A stretch of DNA of 64,000 nucleotides from NCBI GenBank assembly GCA_020632715.1, contig JACKFA010000002.1:610501-674500 (forward strand). Reading direction: 5' to 3'. A program made the translations under genes and the position numbers. Origin of the DNA: Deltaproteobacteria bacterium. GTDB taxonomy: Bacteria; Myxococcota_A; UBA9042; PHBI01. The notes under the pieces are model-generated. The model saw only the letters and a program-made list of their open reading frames with translations. It searched no databases and was not told where the DNA came from. Shown here one piece after another: positions 43,407-51,780 of this stretch (position 1 is the first letter of the stretch; each line of letters opens with the position of its first letter).

Positions 43407-45781
43407 AGGCTCTTCAGGAACGCGAGGATCGCGTCCCGGTCAGCGTCGCTGAGCCCCTCGTAGCGCATCCGCGAGGTCTCCGCCTCGCCCGCGTGCGCCA
43501 TGATCGCGTCGTCGATGGTCGTCGCGCGCCCGTCGTGCATGTACGGCCCCGTGAGCCGGAGCCCCCAGAGCGGCGGCGTCCGGAAGTCGCCCATCCCCGC
43601 GAGCCCGTCGACGATCCCCCACGCCCCGTTCGACACGTCGTGCAGCAGCACGTCCGTGTACGCGTGCACCGCGACGCCGTCCGCCGTCTTCAGCGTCGGC
43701 ACGTGGCACGCGTCGCACCCGACCTCGCCGAACACGGCCTCGCCGCGCTCCTCCTTCGCGAGGTCGTGGTGCTCCCGCGGCGGCGGCGCGAGGTTCGAGA
43801 GGAAGAAGTTCATCGCGGTCAGATCGGGCAGCGACATCTCCGGATCCGGGCTGTCGTCGTCGTCGTGGGTCGCCCCGAACGTGAGCCCCGCCTGCGCCGG
43901 CAGCGTCAGGCCGAGCTCCGCGAGCCCCGCGTCGCGCGAGAACTCCGCGACCGACGGCACCTGCGCCTTCCACCCGAGGCGCCCGAGCCGCCCGTCCGGG
44001 AGGATCTGCGCGCAGCCGCTGATCCCGTCCCCGTCGGCGTCGTCGACGTCCTCCCGGGCGATGATGTCGGCCGCTGGGACGCGATCGATGAGCCCGAGCC
44101 CGAAGAGCGCGGGCGTCTGCCGCTGCTCGGTCACGTTCGCGTCCTCGAAGAACGGCGGCCGCGTCGACCCGTCCGTCGCGTGTCGCTGCGAGATCGTCCC
44201 GAACGGCGGCGCGATGAACGTCGTGCCGTCCACCACCTCGCCGTGCCGGATCACGTTCACGTCGACCGGCCCCGAGCCGCCGATGACCGGGTCGAAGTGG
44301 CAGCTCCGGCAGGCGTCGCCGTTGAAGACCGGGCCGAGCCCGTCGCTCATGAAGGTGTCGCGGTCGAAGACCTCGCGGCCCATGTCGAACTGGTCCTGCT
44401 CGGCCGCCGTCAGCTCGCGGATCGGCCCGCCGAGCTCGCCCACGCCCGGCGCCTTCGCCCCCGGCGGGAGGAGCCCCGGGCTCGCCTCGTCCGCGCCGCC
44501 GAGGCTCCCGAGGAACGCGATGAGCGCGTACTTGTCGGCCGGCGGCAGCGCGATGTAGCGGTCCCGCGCGCCCTCGCCCTCGCCGCCGTGCCAGCGGATG
44601 GCCTCGTCGAGCGTGTCCGCGCGCCCGTCGTGGAGGTACGGCCCCACGGCGACGATGCCCCAGAGCGGCTGCGTGCGGAACTCGGCCCCCGTCGCGAGCT
44701 TCATCCGGATGCCGTCGGCGAGCTCCGGCCCCATGTCGTGGAGGAGGAGATCCGAGTACGCCGGGATGAGCCCGCGCGGCCCCTTCAGCGCCGGCACGTG
44801 GCACGTGGCGCAGCCGATGTCCTCGAACGCCTTCTCCCCGCGCTTCGTCACCGGCGTCGGCGCGTCCGGGCGCGGCGGCGCGAGCAGCATCGAGAAGGAC
44901 ACGAGGTCGAAGAGGTCCTGCTCGGAGAGCTCGGGATCGGGCACGCCGTCGTCGTCGATCGTCGGCTCGTCGGGCGCCGCCGCCTGCGCGAACTGGCCCA
45001 TCTCGAGCCCGCCCGAGAGCGTCGCCGCCGCGTCGTCCATCGGGAGCGTCTGGCTCGGCACGGGCAGCTTCGCCTTCATCGCCTCGCTCAGCGGGTTCGA
45101 CGTGATCCCGAGGTGGTTGAAGAGCGGGCCGCGGATGAAGCCCTCGATCGACACCGTCTGCGCCTTCCGGCCGAAGCGCCCGACGAAGCCGCGGTCGTAG
45201 TTGGGCCGCCCGCTGACCCCGTCGTGGTCGGCGTCATCGGGGTCCGCGTTGGCGAGGATGGCGTCCTCGTCGATCTCCGCGAGGAGGCCGACCCCGAAGA
45301 AGGGGATGGGGTTCCGCGTCGCGATGATGTTCTCCGCCGGCGCCGTCGGGACGCGGTGCCCCTCGACGTCGAACTGGTCCTGCACGCCGTTCACGCCGAC
45401 GTTCTGGAAGGAGCCGTCCGGGAGCACCTGCCCGACGAGCAGGAAGTTCCGGTAGCGCCCGGCGCTCCCGCCCGTCACGGGGCGCTCGTGGCAGCCCGCG
45501 CACGACGCGAGGTTGAAGTAGGGCCCGAGCCCCGTCTCGCGCGAGAAGCGGCGGAGCGCCACGGCGTGGCCGCGCTCGAACGTCGCGAGCTGCTCCGGCG
45601 TCGAGCGCTCGAGCGCCTCACCGAAGGAGTCCGCGAAGATCCCGGGCGCGATCTCGGCCTTCGGCGTCGGATCGTCCGGGCAGCCGCCGAGCCCGAGCGC
45701 CAACGCGAGCGCGCCGACGGCGGAGAGACCGGACCGGCGCGCGCGGTGGCGAGCCCCGAACGAAGCGATCTCATTCATCAT
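43403..45781 (-). CDS. Tetraheme DUF1111-type di-heme oxidoreductase, internally duplicated
   Basis: 792 residues. A lipoprotein signal (LALALGLGGC, about 24-33) is followed by two homologous halves of the DUF1111 / di-heme oxidoreductase (putative peroxidase) family. Four haem-binding CxxCH motifs are seen: CAGCHERPVTGG, CATCHVPALKG, CRSCHFDPVIGG and CDACHVPTLK. Both halves repeat PLWGxxxxGPYxHDGRAxTxxxAIxxHxGE, so the gene arose by duplication and fusion. It is expected in the periplasm or at the outer membrane as an electron-transfer or peroxide-reducing protein. ATG 45781 or 45778 overlaps the end of the upstream gene by about ten bases. Its stop overlaps the DUF192 start. The operon is propeller lipoprotein, cytochrome, DUF192. 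Confidence 0.9.
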   Translation of the reverse strand: MMNEIASFGARHRARRSGLSAVGALALALGLGGCPDDPTPKAEIAPGIFADSFGEALERSTPEQLATFERGHAVALRRFSRETGLGPYFNLASCAGCHERPVTGGSAGRYRNFLLVGQVLPDGSFQNVGVNGVQDQFDVEGHRVPTAPAENIIATRNPIPFFGVGLLAEIDEDAILANADPDDADHDGVSGRPNYDRGFVGRFGRKAQTVSIEGFIRGPLFNHLGITSNPLSEAMKAKLPVPSQTLPMDDAAATLSGGLEMGQFAQAAAPDEPTIDDDGVPDPELSEQDLFDLVSFSMLLAPPRPDAPTPVTKRGEKAFEDIGCATCHVPALKGPRGLIPAYSDLLLHDMGPELADGIRMKLATGAEFRTQPLWGIVAVGPYLHDGRADTLDEAIRWHGGEGEGARDRYIALPPADKYALIAFLGSLGGADEASPGLLPPGAKAPGVGELGGPIRELTAAEQDQFDMGREVFDRDTFMSDGLGPVFNGDACRSCHFDPVIGGSGPVDVNVIRHGEVVDGTTFIAPPFGTISQRHATDGSTRPPFFEDANVTEQRQTPALFGLGLIDRVPAADIIAREDVDDADGDGISGCAQILPDGRLGRLGWKAQVPSVAEFSRDAGLAELGLTLPAQAGLTFGATHDDDDSPDPEMSLPDLTAMNFFLSNLAPPPREHHDLAKEERGEAVFGEVGCDACHVPTLKTADGVAVHAYTDVLLHDVSNGAWGIVDGLAGMGDFRTPPLWGLRLTGPYMHDGRATTIDDAIMAHAGEAETSRMRYEGLSDADRDAILAFLKSL

Positions 45782-46805
45782 CTTTCATACCCCGCTGAAA
45801 CGCGATGCCGACGAAGGGGCCGGCGGGCTGCCTGAAGCTGCCGCCCACGGCGATGAGCTCGTCATCGCTCGTCCCGAAGACCGCGTGGAAGTCGTACGGC
45901 GTCGAGACCTCGGCGGTCTCGACCGCGAGGCTCGCGAAGTCGACGCGCGCGAGCGTGCCGTAGAGCCCCACCGTGTGGAACGCCCCGTCGGATCGCATCC
46001 AGACGCCGTTCAGGCCAGGAAGCGGCACGCCCCGGGCGTCCGTCGGGACGTTCGTTTTCCAGGTCGCCCCGTCCCAGGTCGTGATGAGCGCGTTGCCGCG
46101 GCCGCCCACGATCACCACGTGATCCGGCCCCGTCCCCCAGACGGAGATGAGATCGTCGCTCGCGCCGACGAGCTCCTCGACGAGCTCCGCACCGTTCCAC
46201 CGCAGCACGACCCCCTTGTGGCCGACGATGAGCACGTCATCGGCCGACGAGCCCCAGACCTTGAAGAACGCGCGCACGTCGCCCTTCTGGAGCGCCGGCA
46301 CCGCCACGCTCGTCCAGGTCGCGCCGTCCCAGCGCAGGATCGTCGGCACGCCCCCCGGGCTCGCGTTCCCGCCGACCGCCCAGAGGTCGTCGGGTGCCGC
46401 GCCCCAGACGCCCCAGAGGTCCTGATCCGTCGGCGACGCGACTTGCGAGAACGTCGTCCCGTCGCCGCGGAGGATCGTCCCGTCGTTGCCGACGACGACC
46501 ACGTCGCTCGACCCGAAGCCGAAGACCCAGTTCAGGAGCGGCACGCCGGCCGGCACCGCCACCGGCGCCCAGCTCCCGTCGGCCTGCTCCTTCTCGATCC
46601 GCCCCTCGGTGGGGGTGCCGCCGACCGCGAAGCGCTGCCCGGGCGCGGGCCCCCAGACCGACAGGAGCCAGCCGGCGCCGCTCGCGTCGAAGGCCTCCGT
46701 CCACGTCGTGTCGACCACCTCCGGGTCGCTCGGGTCGGGGTCGCAGGCGGCGACTAGGGCGGGGACGACGAAGGCGGCGATGAGGCCGAGTTGGGCGTTC
46801 CTCAC
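45771..46805 (-). CDS. Propeller-like lipoprotein
   Basis: 344 residues from GTG 46805. A lipoprotein signal (VVPALVAACDPDP) is followed by about seven repeats of the form xxxVWGxxxDDxxxVGxxGxxLRWDGATWTxVxVP. These recur throughout, as in Myxococcota exported proteins with WD/Kelch-like beta propellers. The open frame extends upstream, but the added sequence is low-complexity Arg/Ala and lacks a signal. Its end overlaps the cytochrome gene start. It could be a binding scaffold; no catalytic residues are visible. Confidence 0.8.
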   Translation of the reverse strand: MRNAQLGLIAAFVVPALVAACDPDPSDPEVVDTTWTEAFDASGAGWLLSVWGPAPGQRFAVGGTPTEGRIEKEQADGSWAPVAVPAGVPLLNWVFGFGSSDVVVVGNDGTILRGDGTTFSQVASPTDQDLWGVWGAAPDDLWAVGGNASPGGVPTILRWDGATWTSVAVPALQKGDVRAFFKVWGSSADDVLIVGHKGVVLRWNGAELVEELVGASDDLISVWGTGPDHVVIVGGRGNALITTWDGATWKTNVPTDARGVPLPGLNGVWMRSDGAFHTVGLYGTLARVDFASLAVETAEVSTPYDFHAVFGTSDDELIAVGGSFRQPAGPFVGIAFQRGMKDDE

Positions 46806-47001
46806 AGGATCCTGTCCTCTGCTCGTTCTTCCATCGGGCGGGCGCCGGGCCGTGCGGCTGGCTCGGCGCGCCCAAGCGCGACCATAGCAGCCGCCCCGGG
46901 TCGATGAAATGTTGCCTTTCGCACACTTCGTACCCGTCCCCCGAGCGACCCGACCATCGAAACCCGTGGTGCGCCCTGGCAGACTGGTGTAGTCGCCGGT
47001 C

Positions 47002-48555
47002 ATGGAGAACCCGCGCGTGACGACCCCAGCCGCCGAGAACCCCCAGCCCCCGCCGACGCTCGCGACCGGCGCCTCCCAGGTCGAGCGCGCGGCGGACGGC
47101 ATGTTCCGCGGCCTCGCGTGGCGGATCTGGGTCACCGTGACCCTCGCGTTCCTGCTGCTCGCGCCGCCGGAGACCGTGGGGCACCCGTTCTTCGCCGGCG
47201 TGCACGCCGTCCTCCTCGCGCTCGCGGCCGGCACCACGGGGGCCGTGCTCGGCGCCATCCTGCGCCTCCCGACGCGGCCGATCGCCCGCCTCGCCGCCGC
47301 GCTCGCCGCCGCCGCCCTCGCGCTCGAGCTCGCGCTCCTCGCCGCGGACGTCGGCCTCCTCGAGCTCGACGCGGCGCTCCTCTCCAGCGCGCGCGCGGCC
47401 GACGGCGTGCTCCTCTCCGCCGCCGTCGCCGCCTTCTTCGTCGCCCTCCGCGCCACGGCCCCGAACGCCACCGTGCGGCGCCGCTGCGATCGCGCCCTGC
47501 TCGCGCTCAGCGGCTTCGCGCTCGCGCTGGTCGCCGTCACCGTCGTCGACGTGACCGCGCCGGCCACGGGGGCAGGCGCCCGCTGGCTCCTCGCCCCGAC
47601 CATCCTCGGCGCCGCGTTCTACGTGCTCATCGCGCTGCACGGCTACGGGGCGGCGCTCCGCGCGCAGCCGCGCACGAGCGCGCAGGGCGAGGACGTGCCG
47701 CTCGACGCGATCCTCACGCACCGACGCCGCGGCCCGGCGCTCCGCATCGTGATCGAGGACGAGCCGACGCCCGAGAGCGTCGCGGCCGCCGCCACGCGCC
47801 GACGGCCGCTCGCCGTGGTCCCGTCGCCGGCGGACGGCGCCGCCATCCGCCGCTGGGCCGCCCTCCACGAGGGGCTCGCGGGCACGGTCACGCCGTGGGG
47901 GGCGCGCCTCGTGACGGGCGTCATCGGCGCGATGTGGGCGCCCGGCACGTTCCCGGGGTCGCTCGGCCTGGTGGTCGCGCTCGCGACGGGGCTCGCGATC
48001 GTCGTGGCCGACGTGATGATCTTCCACCGGACGCGCCTCCTGCGCCGGGACGCGCCTCTGGGCGGCGCGCGCGGCTGGCTCGGCGCGAGCCTCGGGCTCG
48101 CCGTCGCCCTGCTCGTGGTCGACGGCCTCTTCCTCGCGGTCGCGATCGAGCTCTCGCGCCCGGACGTCCGGATCTACGAGCTCCTGACGCTGCTCGGCGT
48201 GGCGTCGCGCGTGCTCGCGATCCTCGGCGCCGCGATCCTCGTGATGGCGTCGCTCGCGACGCTGCCGGCGGCCCGCCGGGCGCGCCAGAGCCGGCGCGCG
48301 AACCTGGTCGCGGGGCTCGCCCCCGGGATCGCCGCGCTCGCGGCCGTGATCGGCTGGCTGCGCGCGAGCGACGAGTCCGACGTGAACTCGCTCCTCGTGC
48401 CGCTCGCCTTCGGGACCTTCATCCTCTTCAGCATCTTCGCCGTGCAGGTCGGCCGCGGGCTCGCGGACATCGCCGACGAGGCGGACGACGAGCGGCGCGC
48501 CGTGGAGCTCGCGGTCGCCGGCCCGCGCGGCGGCGACGACGACGACGACGACTGA
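47002..48555 (+). CDS. Polytopic membrane protein of unknown function
   Basis: 517 residues with roughly ten hydrophobic helices, such as VTVTLAFLLLAPP, VLLALAAGTTGAVLGAIL and GLVVALATGLAIVVADVMIF. A cytosolic-looking loop of about 90 residues (about 215-300) lies in the middle, and the extreme C-terminus is poly-Asp. A small-residue-rich N-terminus precedes the first helix. I do not recognise a transporter or enzyme signature. It stands alone, ahead of a strong terminator hairpin and convergent with the porin-like gene. Confidence 0.75.
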   Translation: MENPRVTTPAAENPQPPPTLATGASQVERAADGMFRGLAWRIWVTVTLAFLLLAPPETVGHPFFAGVHAVLLALAAGTTGAVLGAILRLPTRPIARLAAALAAAALALELALLAADVGLLELDAALLSSARAADGVLLSAAVAAFFVALRATAPNATVRRRCDRALLALSGFALALVAVTVVDVTAPATGAGARWLLAPTILGAAFYVLIALHGYGAALRAQPRTSAQGEDVPLDAILTHRRRGPALRIVIEDEPTPESVAAAATRRRPLAVVPSPADGAAIRRWAALHEGLAGTVTPWGARLVTGVIGAMWAPGTFPGSLGLVVALATGLAIVVADVMIFHRTRLLRRDAPLGGARGWLGASLGLAVALLVVDGLFLAVAIELSRPDVRIYELLTLLGVASRVLAILGAAILVMASLATLPAARRARQSRRANLVAGLAPGIAALAAVIGWLRASDESDVNSLLVPLAFGTFILFSIFAVQVGRGLADIADEADDERRAVELAVAGPRGGDDDDDD

Positions 48556-48584
48556 GGCGCGCGACGGTGCGCCCCGAAAAGGGC

Positions 48585-48615
48585 GACGCCCGCCCAGGAG
48601 ACCCGGGCGGGCGTC
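48585..48615. terminator. Strong GC hairpin between convergent genes
   Basis: An 11-bp perfect stem, GACGCCCGCCC / GGGCGGGCGTC, with a 9-nt loop. It lies 29 bp after the membrane-protein stop and 40 bp beyond the convergent outer-membrane-protein stop. No T-run follows, so it may be a bidirectional barrier. Confidence 0.65.
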
Positions 48616-48655
48616 GTGATCCGCTTCCGCGGGCCGGCGCGAGCGCCGACCTCGA

Positions 48656-49855
48656 CTAGAAGTGGTAGGTGCCGGCGATGTTCGCCGCGAGCTCGCCGTC
48701 GCCACCCAGGAAGTCCGGGCCCGACGTGAACCACGCGTTGTTCACCGAGATGTCGACGCGGAACTGGTCGAAGATGAGGCCGAAGCCGCCCGACCAGCCG
48801 AAGGACCCGGTGTTCTCGCTCTGCGAGTTGTTGTTCGCGTCCGACTGGCCGTTGATCATCCAGGCGTACTCGAGGCCCGCGCGGAACTGGAGCCACTCGT
48901 TGAGGTCGACCTCCATCGCCATGTGGACGCCCGGGATCGTGAGGCTCGTGGTCGACGAGTCGTCGCCGTCCGCGTCCGTGTTCGGATCCGTGCTGCGCGT
49001 CGCGAACGCGAGGAACGCGTAGGCGGCGAGGCGGGCGTGCTCGAGCTTGTAGACCGGGCCGACGCCGGCGCCGATGTTGAGCCCGAAGACCGACGAGTCG
49101 CCGCCCGGCGTCGAGATCCCGCCGAAGTTGAGGTCGATGCCGCCGAGGATGGCGAGGTCGACCTGCTCCTGCATCGGGAGGTAGAAGCGCGCGTTCACGC
49201 CGACGTGGATGTCGCTCCCCGTCGTCTCGTTGTCGACGCCCGCGGTCGAGTCGCTGCCGAGCCCGATGTTGAGGTTGAGCCCGAGGTCCATCTTCAGGCC
49301 CTCGCCGAGCATCGAGTAGCCGGCGCCGAAGTTGATGGACGTCTGCGAGACCCCCGTCGAGTCGCCGCCGTCCGGCGTCGTGCTCGAGCCGGCGTTCGCG
49401 ATGCCGAGGCGGAAGCCGAGGGCCGCCGCGTCGCCCATGTTGAGCGCGAGCATGAGGTCGACGATGTTCGCCGGGGCCGGGAGGCTGCCGATGCCGCTCA
49501 GGATCGGGTAGGAGCGGGCGCCGCCGAGGAGCGCCCCGGCGTAGGCCTGCGCCGGGAGCGCGAGCGCGCCGAACGGGTCGGTGTTGTCGCCGCGGTGGGC
49601 GACGACGCCGAACGCCATCGCGTCCGTGCCGAAGATGAGCGTGCCGTCGCCGGTGTTGGCGTCGGAGCCCATCTCGATGCGGAGCAGGTTCCGGTACACG
49701 CCGAGCAGCTGCGGGAACGCGTAGACGTCCGTCACGTCCGGAAGGGTGAGAGAGCCGTTGAGCGAATCGCGACGACCGGCCTGCGCCTGCGTCACGACAC
49801 CAAAGAGCATCGCCAGGGCCGCGCTGGCCGAGATGCAACGCGAGACAAAACGCAT
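48656..49855 (-). CDS. Outer-membrane beta-barrel protein
   Basis: 399 residues. A Sec signal (SASAALAMLFGVVTQAQA) is cleaved near residue 28. The mature protein alternates strands such as GFRLGIANAGSS, DIHVGVNARFYLP and VFGLNIGAGVGPVYK, with Gly/Asn/Asp turns. It ends GTYHF, the C-terminal aromatic signature of barrels inserted by BAM. GGAGG lies 6 nt before ATG 49855. It resembles the uncharacterised Myxococcota barrel families around 400 residues. The substrate or role is unknown. Confidence 0.85.
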   Translation of the reverse strand: MRFVSRCISASAALAMLFGVVTQAQAGRRDSLNGSLTLPDVTDVYAFPQLLGVYRNLLRIEMGSDANTGDGTLIFGTDAMAFGVVAHRGDNTDPFGALALPAQAYAGALLGGARSYPILSGIGSLPAPANIVDLMLALNMGDAAALGFRLGIANAGSSTTPDGGDSTGVSQTSINFGAGYSMLGEGLKMDLGLNLNIGLGSDSTAGVDNETTGSDIHVGVNARFYLPMQEQVDLAILGGIDLNFGGISTPGGDSSVFGLNIGAGVGPVYKLEHARLAAYAFLAFATRSTDPNTDADGDDSSTTSLTIPGVHMAMEVDLNEWLQFRAGLEYAWMINGQSDANNNSQSENTGSFGWSGGFGLIFDQFRVDISVNNAWFTSGPDFLGGDGELAANIAGTYHF

Positions 49856-50041
49856 GACAAACCTCCATGGGTCAATGCGAGTTGGGCCGAAGATACAGTC
49901 CGGAAACAAACCGTCTAATTTTCCCACGGGAATTCTACTGGGCGTTGTGCGGTTGCGGTCGCCTCCCGCCCGGGAGGCCGGCGGCGCGGTCGGGCAAGTT
50001 GGGCTTTCGCTCGTGGCGCGCGGCTGCTATGACCGCGGCCC

Positions 50042-50656
50042 GTGACGCGCAAGGTGACCATCGAAGAGCTCGCGGCCGAGCCGCGCTGGTCGGAGGACCG
50101 CATCCGCGGGCTCGCCGGGCGGGTGCGCGGCAACGCCCTCCGCTCGTGGGGGCTGCACGTGGCGCGCCACTGGGGGCCACGCGCGCCCGACCTCGTGCGG
50201 TCGCGGCTCGGGCTCGGCGCGGACGCGCTGCCCGACGTGCCGACGAAGCGGCACTGGCTCCCCGTGTGGGCGCAGATCAAGCTCGCGCACGTCATCGTCG
50301 ACGAGTGGCTCGACGGGGACATCCTCGCGTTCGAGAAGGTCTTCGGCGAGACGGCGGGCACCGGCGACAAGGTCATCCGCTGGGTCGCCGCGAAGCTCGG
50401 GCCGACGGCCGTGCTGAAGCGCGCGGACAGCTACCACGAGAGCGTGTGCGACGTCGGGAAGTGCCTGACGACGGCCAACGCGACGAGCGCGCGGCTCGAC
50501 TTCCGCGGGGCGGACGTGTTCGGGAACCCGACGTGGCGGATCCTCAACATGATGGGGATGTCGACCATGTTCGACTTCATGAAGCGCGACATGGGCGTGC
50601 TCGTGGGGTACGACGAGGGGCCGCGCGACTTCGTGATCGAGATGGCCTGGAAGTGA
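50042..50656 (+). CDS. Hypothetical protein, weak similarity to DUF2378-type layout
   Basis: 204 residues, soluble. The pattern WAQIKLAHVIVDEWLDGDILAFEKVFGETAGTGDKVIRWVAAKLGPTAVLKRA, ending in DFVIEMAWK, recalls the layout of the DUF2378 (TIGR02265) proteins of Myxococcales. The similarity is weak and only by eye. A CDVGKC segment lies near residue 138. GTG 50042 is the start; no strong Shine-Dalgarno is present. The ArsR-methyltransferase gene follows 4 nt later, so they are likely co-transcribed. Confidence 0.6.
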   Translation: MTRKVTIEELAAEPRWSEDRIRGLAGRVRGNALRSWGLHVARHWGPRAPDLVRSRLGLGADALPDVPTKRHWLPVWAQIKLAHVIVDEWLDGDILAFEKVFGETAGTGDKVIRWVAAKLGPTAVLKRADSYHESVCDVGKCLTTANATSARLDFRGADVFGNPTWRILNMMGMSTMFDFMKRDMGVLVGYDEGPRDFVIEMAWK

Positions 50657-50660
50657 AGCC

Positions 50661-51614
50661 GTGGGCGAGCGCCCGATCTTCGACCACCTGAGCCTCCTCG
50701 CCGAGCCCGTGCGCGTGCGGATGCTGCGCATCCTCGCGATGGAGGAGCTCACGGTGAACGAGCTCGTCGCGGTGGTGCAGCTCCCGCAGTCGAGCGTGAG
50801 CCGGCAGCTGAAGGTGCTGTCGGAGCTCGGCTGGATCGTGCGCCGGCAGGACGCCAACACGACGCGCGTGCGCTTCGCGGGCGACGCGCTCGAGGAGGGG
50901 GCGGCGCGCCTCTGGGACGTGGTCGGCGACGACCCGGCCGACGCGGCGGCCATCGCCGAGGACCGGGCGCGGGTCGCGAGCGTGCTCGCGCAGCGGCGGG
51001 TCGACTCGCGGACGTTCTTCGGGCGCGTGGCGTCGGGCTGGGAGGTCGTGCGCGCCGAGCTCTTCGGGCGGTCGTTCGTGCTGCCGACGCTCGTGTCGCT
51101 GCTCCCGTCGTCGTGGACGGTGGTCGACCTCGGGTGCGGCTCGGGGGACGTGCTCGCCGAGCTCGCGCCGGTCGTGGCGCGGGCGATCGGCGTCGACCAG
51201 GAGCCGTCGATGCTCGCCGCGGCGAAGGCGCGCCTCGAGGGGCAGGGCGCGGTCGAGCTCGTCGAGGCGGAGCTCACGGCGCTCCCGCTCGCGAGCGCGT
51301 CGGCGGACGCGGCGCTCTGCATCCTCGTGCTCCACCACGTCGAGGCGCCGGCGCGGGCGCTCGCGGAGGCGCGGCGCGTGCTGCGGCCGGGGGGCGCGGT
51401 CGTCGTGCTCGACATGATCGCGCACGATCGCGAGGAGTACCGCGAGACGATGGGGCACCATCACCTCGGCTTCGCGCCGGAGGACCTCGCGCGCCACGCG
51501 GCGAAGGCCGGGCTCCGGGTGACGACGCTGCGGCGCCTGCCGGTCGACGCGGAGGCGCGGGGGCCCGGGCTCTTCGTGGCGCGGCTCGTGCCGGCGGACA
51601 GCGCGGCGGCGTGA
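50661..51614 (+). CDS. ArsR-family HTH fused to SAM-dependent methyltransferase
   Basis: 317 residues. Residues about 1-90 form an ArsR winged helix (LAEPVRVRMLRILAMEELTVNELVAVVQLPQSSVSRQLKVL). Residues about 140-300 form a class I methyltransferase with VVDLGCGSGDVLAELAP (SAM motif I), GVDQEPSML and LPLASASADAALC. It is located directly upstream of ahcY. ArsR-type regulators linked to ahcY (the SahR type) sense S-adenosylhomocysteine in other Proteobacteria, so this fusion may sense SAM or SAH and control ahcY. A GTG start with GGAAG upstream sits 4 nt after the preceding gene. Whether the methyltransferase half is catalytic or only a sensor cannot be told. Confidence 0.88.
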   Translation: MGERPIFDHLSLLAEPVRVRMLRILAMEELTVNELVAVVQLPQSSVSRQLKVLSELGWIVRRQDANTTRVRFAGDALEEGAARLWDVVGDDPADAAAIAEDRARVASVLAQRRVDSRTFFGRVASGWEVVRAELFGRSFVLPTLVSLLPSSWTVVDLGCGSGDVLAELAPVVARAIGVDQEPSMLAAAKARLEGQGAVELVEAELTALPLASASADAALCILVLHHVEAPARALAEARRVLRPGGAVVVLDMIAHDREEYRETMGHHHLGFAPEDLARHAAKAGLRVTTLRRLPVDAEARGPGLFVARLVPADSAAA

Positions 51615-51735
51615 GGTAGGGGGCGCGCGCGGGGTGCTCGCGATCCCGCGCAGAGTCGCCTGCCGAGCCACTCTGCGGCTCTCGGTCACAAAAGATCGAC
51701 CGCTCCCTTGCGGTTGTGGATCCAGTGCTATATCC

Positions 51736-51759
51736 GTTCATCCGAATCAACGGATGAAC
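51736..51759. promoter_or_regulatory. Dyad upstream of ahcY, candidate ArsR/SahR-type operator
   Basis: GTTCATCCG, a 6-nt spacer (AATCAA), then CGGATGAAC: a perfect 9-bp inverted repeat. It ends 21 bp before the ahcY ATG and follows an AT-rich CTATAT. A second dyad ATCCGTT-N10-AACGGAT overlaps it. The spacing suits an ArsR-dimer operator; it could also fold in RNA. I do not see a convincing SAH riboswitch. Confidence 0.5.
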
Positions 51760-51780
51760 CACATCCCGGGAGTATCCACG

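Noticed and set aside
51615..51780. SAH riboswitch before ahcY
   Set aside because: I do not recognise the conserved riboswitch core; only a protein-type dyad is evident.
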